This document shows, one piece after another, positions 4,439 through 7,631 of a stretch of DNA of 7,631 nt. Under the pieces are notes generated by a model that was given only the letters and a program-made list of their open reading frames with translations, was not told the DNA's origin and did no database searches. Numbering within the stretch: the stretch's first letter is position 1; each line of letters opens with the position of its first letter. Both the position numbers and the translations under genes were made by a program. The DNA is from Candidatus Sulfopaludibacter sp. SbA3 (GTDB taxonomy: Bacteria > Acidobacteriota > Terriglobia > 2-12-FULL-54-10): assembly GCA_945865705.1 (NCBI GenBank), contig CAMBEY010000141.1, positions 1-7,631 of the forward strand, written 5' to 3'.

Positions 4439-4786
4439 TTAGTAGAGGCCGGCGTCGAGGAGTTGGTAGATCATGTCCTTCAGGCCCTGGTTGATGGTGT
4501 CCATCTCGGGTGGGACTTTTCCATTTCCTGGGCCATCTGGGGGGCCGGAGGCTTTGACGTATTCGACGACCTTATTCACGTTGCCCGGTGTGACTGGTGC
4601 GAACCAGGCCTTGTCGGGATAGACGATCACGTTAGGCCCGTCGTGACAGGCTCCGAAGCACATGTAGGGGCGGACTTCGAGGGCCTCTGTGGTGGGCAAC
4701 TCGGACTGGAGCCTGGAGAATATCTCGTCGCCCTGGCGTACCCGGCAATCCACGTTCTGGCAGACGAAGACGAATCGTTTATCCAC
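4439..4786 (-). CDS. Thioredoxin-like [2Fe-2S] ferredoxin
   Basis: The protein has 115 residues. It opens with the strand RFVFVCQNVDC and carries four cysteines, C9, C14, C43 and C47, in the spacing CQNxxC ... CFGAC, followed by GPNVIVYPDKAWFAPVTP. This is the signature of thioredoxin-fold [2Fe-2S] ferredoxins (the fold also found in the NuoE C-terminus), small cytosolic electron carriers; the physiological partner is not evident. The tail after residue 80 (GPPDGPGNGKVPPEMDTINQ onward) is an extension not needed for the cluster. The start chosen is GTG at 4786, with GAGGAAG 4 bases upstream. The frame stays open to 5197, but the added sequence has no ferredoxin character and looks like read-through of non-coding DNA. 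No partner gene is adjacent; the next operon is divergent. Confidence 0.8.
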   Translation of the reverse strand: MDKRFVFVCQNVDCRVRQGDEIFSRLQSELPTTEALEVRPYMCFGACHDGPNVIVYPDKAWFAPVTPGNVNKVVEYVKASGPPDGPGNGKVPPEMDTINQGLKDMIYQLLDAGLY

Positions 4787-4833
4787 GGTGCTTCCTCGAA
4801 AAGGAGTTCCACTCCCGCCCGCAGCGCGGCGGT

Positions 4834-4861
4834 GGTATATCAGAGCGCTGGTGATCGCCAA
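4834..4861 (-). promoter_or_regulatory. Possible promoter of the ferredoxin gene
   Basis: On the minus strand TTGGCG (4861-4856) and TATACC (4839-4834) are 16 bp apart and would start transcription near 4827, about 40 nt before GTG 4786. Each hexamer matches the sigma-70 consensus at four of six positions (TTG.C. scored loosely), so support is modest. Confidence 0.25.
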
Positions 4862-5331
4862 CTGGGCGGTCCAGATCAATGAGTTTAACCGAAAAACGTT
4901 CTGGCTGTCTTGTAAAGTTCCCCCCGCTCGACAGAATAACAGGCACGCCAGCACGTCCGATTCGTGTGCCGGGCAGCGCGCAAAGCAGTTGTATTCATTG
5001 CAGATGGTTGCATGTACGCAATGAATGCAGGTACCTCGTGAGGCACAGCCGTGCGCAGGTATGTTGCGAAAAATATTGCCTCGTGCCGCGAATCGAAGCA
5101 AGGTGTTGGCTGACGGATTATTAATAACAGGCAGGCGGGCGGTGATGAACAACGGCGTCAGACCTAAGTATTGGGTGAGATTTTGAAGAGGCCCCATAAC
5201 TTACTTGAAACCTCGGCAAAAGACATGGAAAAATCAGAACAGATCGGACAGGAATAGGATAGGATCAATGCAGCAAGATCAGGGTTCGACTGTACATCTG
5301 AACGAATTGTTCCAGGCTGGAAACCGCGGAG
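4862..5331. other. Divergent intergenic region between ferredoxin and pil operon
   Basis: No gene is supported in this stretch. Frames crossing it lack family-like sequence and have irregular Cys/Arg-rich composition. It contains a 9-bp inverted repeat at 4993-5026, a direct repeat GCAGGTA (5027-5033 and 5055-5061), GCAC/GTGC around AGCC (5043-5054) and an AT-rich palindrome TTATTAATAA (5118-5127). A weak promoter-like pair for the operon, TTGGGT (5171) and CATAAC (5195) with an 18-bp spacer, is the best I find. The region must hold the start signals for the HTH-pilMNO operon. Confidence 0.5.
4993..5026. promoter_or_regulatory. Perfect 9-bp inverted repeat in the divergent intergenic region
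   Basis: ATTCATTGC (4993-5001) and GCAATGAAT (5018-5026) are exact reverse complements around 16 bp, a spacing close to two helical turns between half-site centres. Inside, TTGC and GCAA flank ATGTAC as a second, nested inverted pair. It could be an operator for the divergent genes; the binding protein is unknown. Confidence 0.35.
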
Positions 5332-5574
5332 ATGCCGAAGTTAGCCGATTGGCGCGAAGTTATGGACGTGGCTCAGGCGGCGCGCTACCTGGGCGTTTCA
5401 GCCGATTCTTTGTATAAGTATTTGTCCGAGGGCAAGCTGCCAGCCTTTAAGCTAGGCAACCGGTGGAGATTGAAGAAGACCGCCTTGGACAGTTGGATGG
5501 AAAAGCAGAGTCAATCGCGCAGTAGCAGTGTTAAAGGTACGGTTCGGAAGGCGCGCGTAACGCAAGCCCGTTAG
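5332..5574 (+). CDS. Excisionase/BldC-like helix-turn-helix DNA-binding protein
   Basis: The protein has 80 residues. Residues about 10-57 form a MerR-type winged HTH of the HTH_17 kind (PF12728): MDVAQAARYLGVSADSLYKY is the helix-turn-helix, and GKLPAFKLGNRWRLKKTAL is the wing plus the strand that follows. The basic, Ser/Arg/Lys-rich tail from residue 60 is probably flexible. Such small proteins act as excisionases, as BldC-like developmental regulators or as local transcription factors. No integrase or phage gene is nearby, and only 16 bp separate its stop from pilM, so a regulator co-transcribed with the pilus genes is more likely. ATG 5332 has GGAAA 8 bases upstream; an in-frame ATG at 5362, just before the HTH, is the alternative start. 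DNA target and autoregulation are unknown. Confidence 0.75.
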   Translation: MPKLADWREVMDVAQAARYLGVSADSLYKYLSEGKLPAFKLGNRWRLKKTALDSWMEKQSQSRSSSVKGTVRKARVTQAR

Positions 5575-5590
5575 TACGACCGGGGGGATT

Positions 5591-6646
5591 ATGTTCGGAC
5601 TAGGCGGATCAAAACAGGTAGTCGGCCTCGATATCGGTTCCAGTTCAATCAAGGCCGTGGAGCTGAAGAGGACCGGCAAGGACATCGAAGTCGTCCATAT
5701 GGGCTTGGAGGCCTTGGCCCCCGAGATCGTTGTGGATGGCGCGATTGTCGATACGGGCCAGGTTTCCAACACCATCTCACGGATACTGACTGACCAAAAG
5801 TTTCGCACCAAGTCCGTGGCCACCTCGGTCTCCGGACACTCGGTGATTGTTAAGAAGCTGTCGCTTCCGCCGATGTCCGAAGAAGAACTCGGGAACACCA
5901 TTCAGATGGAGGCCGCGCAGCACATCCCCTTCGACATTGGTGAAGTGAACCTGGATTACCAGATACTGGACTCCAGCCCTGAAAATGCGAATATGGACGT
6001 TTTGTTGGTGGCGGTTAAGAAAGACAAGATACTGAACTACACCAATGTCATCAGGCTGGCGGGACGCGAGACAACCATTGTCGACATTGATGCCTTCGCG
6101 CTACAGAATGTTTATGAATACAACTATGAGCCGCCGCCCGATTTAACGGTGGCGCTGCTGAATCTGGGCGCGAGCGTGATGAACATCAACATCATCAAGG
6201 GCCGCGTGCCGTTGTTCACGCGCGACGTATCGGTGGGCGGCAATCAATATACCGACACTCTGCAGAAGGAACTCGATCTGGGATTCGATGAAGCGGAAAC
6301 GCTGAAGACCGGAGTGACCTTGCCGGGGATCAGCGATGAAGCGCGGTTGCCGGTGCTGAAGTCGGTTTCTGAGATCATCGTGCTCGAAATACAGCGTACC
6401 TTCGACTTCTTTCGCGCAACGGCGGCCGGTGAGCAGATTCGGAAGATCTACCTGGCTGGTGGTTCGGCGCGCGTGTATGGACTGACGGATCTTTTGCAAC
6501 AAGAGCTGGGTTTGCCCGTCGAGCAGCTCAATCCGCTGCACCGCATTCGCTACAACGAAGCGGAGTTCGGAGAACTTGTTTCGGCCAATCCTCCTCGCCT
6601 GGCAGTGGCTGTCGGGCTGGCGCTAAGGAGCTTTGAAGATCTATGA
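5591..6646 (+). CDS. pilM: Type IV pilus assembly protein PilM
   Basis: The protein has 351 residues, soluble and actin-like (PilM_2, SHS2/FtsA type). The first phosphate-binding loop is at residues 11-25 (VGLDIGSSSIKAVEL), the second around 188-216 (ALLNLGASVMNIN then RDVSVGG), and the adenosine motif at 286-297 (IYLAGGSARVYG). The SHS2-like insert includes QMEAAQHIPFD (105-115), characteristic of PilM. PilM is a cytosolic ATP-binding protein that binds the N-terminal tail of PilN and links the PilN/PilO inner-membrane complex to the pilus motor. The length is normal for the family. ATG 5591 follows GGGGGGA with a short spacer. The stop overlaps pilN by 4 bp (ATGA), indicating translational coupling. 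All family motifs are intact. Confidence 0.95.
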   Translation: MFGLGGSKQVVGLDIGSSSIKAVELKRTGKDIEVVHMGLEALAPEIVVDGAIVDTGQVSNTISRILTDQKFRTKSVATSVSGHSVIVKKLSLPPMSEEELGNTIQMEAAQHIPFDIGEVNLDYQILDSSPENANMDVLLVAVKKDKILNYTNVIRLAGRETTIVDIDAFALQNVYEYNYEPPPDLTVALLNLGASVMNINIIKGRVPLFTRDVSVGGNQYTDTLQKELDLGFDEAETLKTGVTLPGISDEARLPVLKSVSEIIVLEIQRTFDFFRATAAGEQIRKIYLAGGSARVYGLTDLLQQELGLPVEQLNPLHRIRYNEAEFGELVSANPPRLAVAVGLALRSFEDL

Positions 6647-7272
6647 TTCGCGTAAACCTGCTGGGAGATGCCAGGAGCAAGAAGAAACGATCCGCCCGGA
6701 TGCCGATTACTTTTGCTCCGGCCGGCGGCGGCGTTATCCTCGGCCTGCTGCTGGGAGTGATTGTGCTTGCGGCGGCCGTTCAATGGTACCGATACAACGG
6801 GTTGGTGGCGGCGGGCGAGAAGATGGACACGGAAATTGCCGCACTGCAGCGCGAAAAGGCGGAACTGGCCCAGGTGCAGAGCCAGTATGATACGTTCTCT
6901 AAGCGGAAGGAATTGCTGACGGCCCGCATCAATGTGATTGAGCAGTTGAAGTCGCAACAGGCTGGCCCGGTCATTCTGCTGAATACTCTGGCTGGCGCGG
7001 TTTCTTCCACAGATACGCTCTGGCTGACCTCGATCGATAAGGTCAAGGATAAACTAACACTTAATGGGACCGCGTTGAGCATGCGCGCAGTCGCCGATTT
7101 GATGACTCGCTTGCAAGCCAGCAAACAATTTAGATCTGTTGATCTAAAAGAAACTTCGCAAGATACCCGCGCCGGCGAGGTGGAAACTTTCACCTTCGCC
7201 GTTGACATTTTGTTCCCGCCACCAGCAGCACCAGCCAATCCGCCGGCACGGCCGGGTGCGCCAGCCGCGTAA
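6643..7272 (+). CDS. pilN: Type IV pilus assembly protein PilN
   Basis: The protein has 209 residues. The cytoplasmic tail MIRVNLLGD carries the 'INLL'-type motif that docks into PilM; a basic stretch (RSKKKRSAR) follows, then one transmembrane helix at about 28-48 (GGGVILGLLLGVIVLAAAV). Residues about 55-105 are heptad-rich and likely coiled coil, and 108-190 form the ferredoxin-like periplasmic domain (PF05137) that pairs with PilO. The last 20 residues are Pro/Ala-rich (FPPPAAPANPPARP), a flexible tail beyond the fold. The protein is bitopic in the inner membrane and part of the PilMNO alignment complex. The start overlaps the pilM stop; AAGGAG (6625-6630) lies 12 bases upstream, rather far, which suits coupling to pilM translation. 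Confidence 0.92.
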   Translation: MIRVNLLGDARSKKKRSARMPITFAPAGGGVILGLLLGVIVLAAAVQWYRYNGLVAAGEKMDTEIAALQREKAELAQVQSQYDTFSKRKELLTARINVIEQLKSQQAGPVILLNTLAGAVSSTDTLWLTSIDKVKDKLTLNGTALSMRAVADLMTRLQASKQFRSVDLKETSQDTRAGEVETFTFAVDILFPPPAAPANPPARPGAPAA

Positions 7273-7274
7273 AC

Positions 7275-7280
7275 AGGAGG
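7275..7280 (+). promoter_or_regulatory. Consensus ribosome-binding site of pilO
   Basis: AGGAGG lies 8 bases before the ATG at 7289 and is the strongest Shine-Dalgarno sequence in the window. It fixes the pilO start against in-frame alternatives. Confidence 0.85.
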
Positions 7281-7288
7281 GGAAAGCA

Positions 7289-7631
7289 ATGGCTTTACCA
7301 AAACTTAGTGATCTTTCCCCTGCAGTCCAGGCTGTAGTGGTGATTATGGCAGGGGTATTAGTAGCAGGCGGGGCCGAGTATGTAGTGCTCCGGCCAGTGA
7401 AGGAAGCCAATGTGGCCAAAACGACCCAGGTGGCCGCGCTGACTGCTGAGGTTACGCCGCTGCGACCGTTCCGAGAGCGGTTACGCGGGCTGGAGGCCGA
7501 TAATAAGCAGCTCGAAAATCAGTTGGCAACGCTGCAGCGCATCGTGCCGAATGAGAAGGAAGTGGACAACTTTGTTCGCTTGCTCCAGACCGAAGCCAGT
7601 ACTTCGGGAACCATCATTCGCCGCATTACCT
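7289..7631 (+). CDS. pilO: Type IV pilus assembly protein PilO (3' partial)
   Basis: The first 114 codons are present and the frame is open to the window edge. A short cytoplasmic N-terminus (MALPKLSDLS) precedes a membrane helix at about 12-32 (AVQAVVVIMAGVLVAGGAEY) and a charged heptad-rich region at about 38-85 that would form the coiled coil with PilN. Then comes IVPNEKEVDNFVRLLQ, matching the PilO consensus 'lP.e.ev..ll..l' at the entry of the ferredoxin-like periplasmic domain. PilO pairs with PilN across the inner membrane and periplasm and connects to PilP/PilQ, which would be expected next. The gene is 16 bp downstream of pilN and has its own AGGAGG. The assignment rests on topology, motif and operon position, since the second half is outside the window. 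Confidence 0.88.
   Translation, partial: MALPKLSDLSPAVQAVVVIMAGVLVAGGAEYVVLRPVKEANVAKTTQVAALTAEVTPLRPFRERLRGLEADNKQLENQLATLQRIVPNEKEVDNFVRLLQTEASTSGTIIRRIT

Noticed and set aside
4181..4882. Plus-strand frame opposite the ferredoxin gene
   Set aside because: It reads the 45-bp repeat, the 74-bp repeat, the repeat arm and then the antisense of the ferredoxin; the cysteine motif and start signal support the minus strand instead.
4787..5197. Upstream extension of the ferredoxin frame to a 252-residue protein
   Set aside because: The extra residues have no ferredoxin-like or other recognisable character, while GTG 4786 has a Shine-Dalgarno sequence and begins exactly at the first strand of the fold.
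5270..5310. tRNA-like T-arm around GGTTCGA near 5283
   Set aside because: The bases on either side do not pair as a T-stem, and no acceptor, D or anticodon arm can be drawn upstream.
5205..5417. Small plus-strand frame ahead of and overlapping the HTH gene
   Set aside because: It is Arg/Asn/Gln-rich without motif and overlaps the HTH coding region in another frame, where the HTH signature is clear.
5332..5574. HTH protein as a phage or ICE excisionase
   Set aside because: No integrase, attachment-site duplication or phage gene is visible, and the gene is tightly linked to pilM, so a local regulator is more likely.

Overview
The window looks like a chromosomal segment of an acidobacterium (Acidobacteriota, Terriglobia- or Bryobacterales-like). 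The reasons are a PD40/TolB-like propeller of the type that forms the sensor half of the large acidobacterial Ser/Thr-kinase receptors, a pilM-pilN-pilO cluster, moderately high GC, and very repeat-rich intergenic DNA. Some of that DNA translates to peptides such as 'PLADARGSV' and 'SRDREGAV', which I associate from memory with acidobacterial spurious ORFs. The lineage is an inference; there is no rRNA or other marker in the window.

Layout. Positions 1-194 hold the 3' end of an AI-2E-type permease. A good sigma-70-like promoter (229-257) and a structured leader precede a 243-residue di-iron protein of the phenylacetyl-CoA epoxidase PaaA/PaaC kind (355-1086), closed by a strong intrinsic terminator (1102-1135). 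From about 1136 to 4438 the window is an accessory, repeat-dominated block. Several families of short palindromic or inverted repeats surround, border and apparently penetrate one long ORF (1734-3488), the propeller half of a kinase-propeller receptor whose kinase half is missing. From 4439 the chromosome looks conserved again: a small thioredoxin-fold [2Fe-2S] ferredoxin on the minus strand (4439-4786), a 545-bp divergent intergenic region, then a plus-strand operon of an excisionase/BldC-like HTH protein (5332-5574), pilM (5591-6646), pilN (6643-7272) and the start of pilO (7289 to the window end).

How the parts work together. PilM, PilN and PilO form the inner-membrane alignment complex of the type IV pilus: cytosolic actin-like PilM binds the N-terminal tail of PilN, and PilN pairs with PilO in the periplasm. 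Tight spacing (16 bp, 4-bp overlap, 16 bp) implies one transcript that also carries the HTH gene. No functional link joins the permease, di-iron protein, ferredoxin and pilus genes.

The most notable material is the repeat block. (i) A roughly 200-bp element with about 50-bp inverted arms is present whole (1651-1849), interrupted (3511-3904) and as a half copy (about 4341-4432), with variable 12-13-bp tandem tags at its ends. (ii) A 178-bp element with perfect 13-bp terminal inverted repeats and TA at both ends sits inside the interrupted copy. (iii) A 45-bp sequence occurs in inverted orientation (43/45 identical) on the two sides of the block. (iv) The propeller reading frame starts exactly where one repeat arm ends, and it seems to contain two in-frame repeat-derived inserts. 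No transposase is encoded here, so any mobility would depend on enzymes elsewhere.
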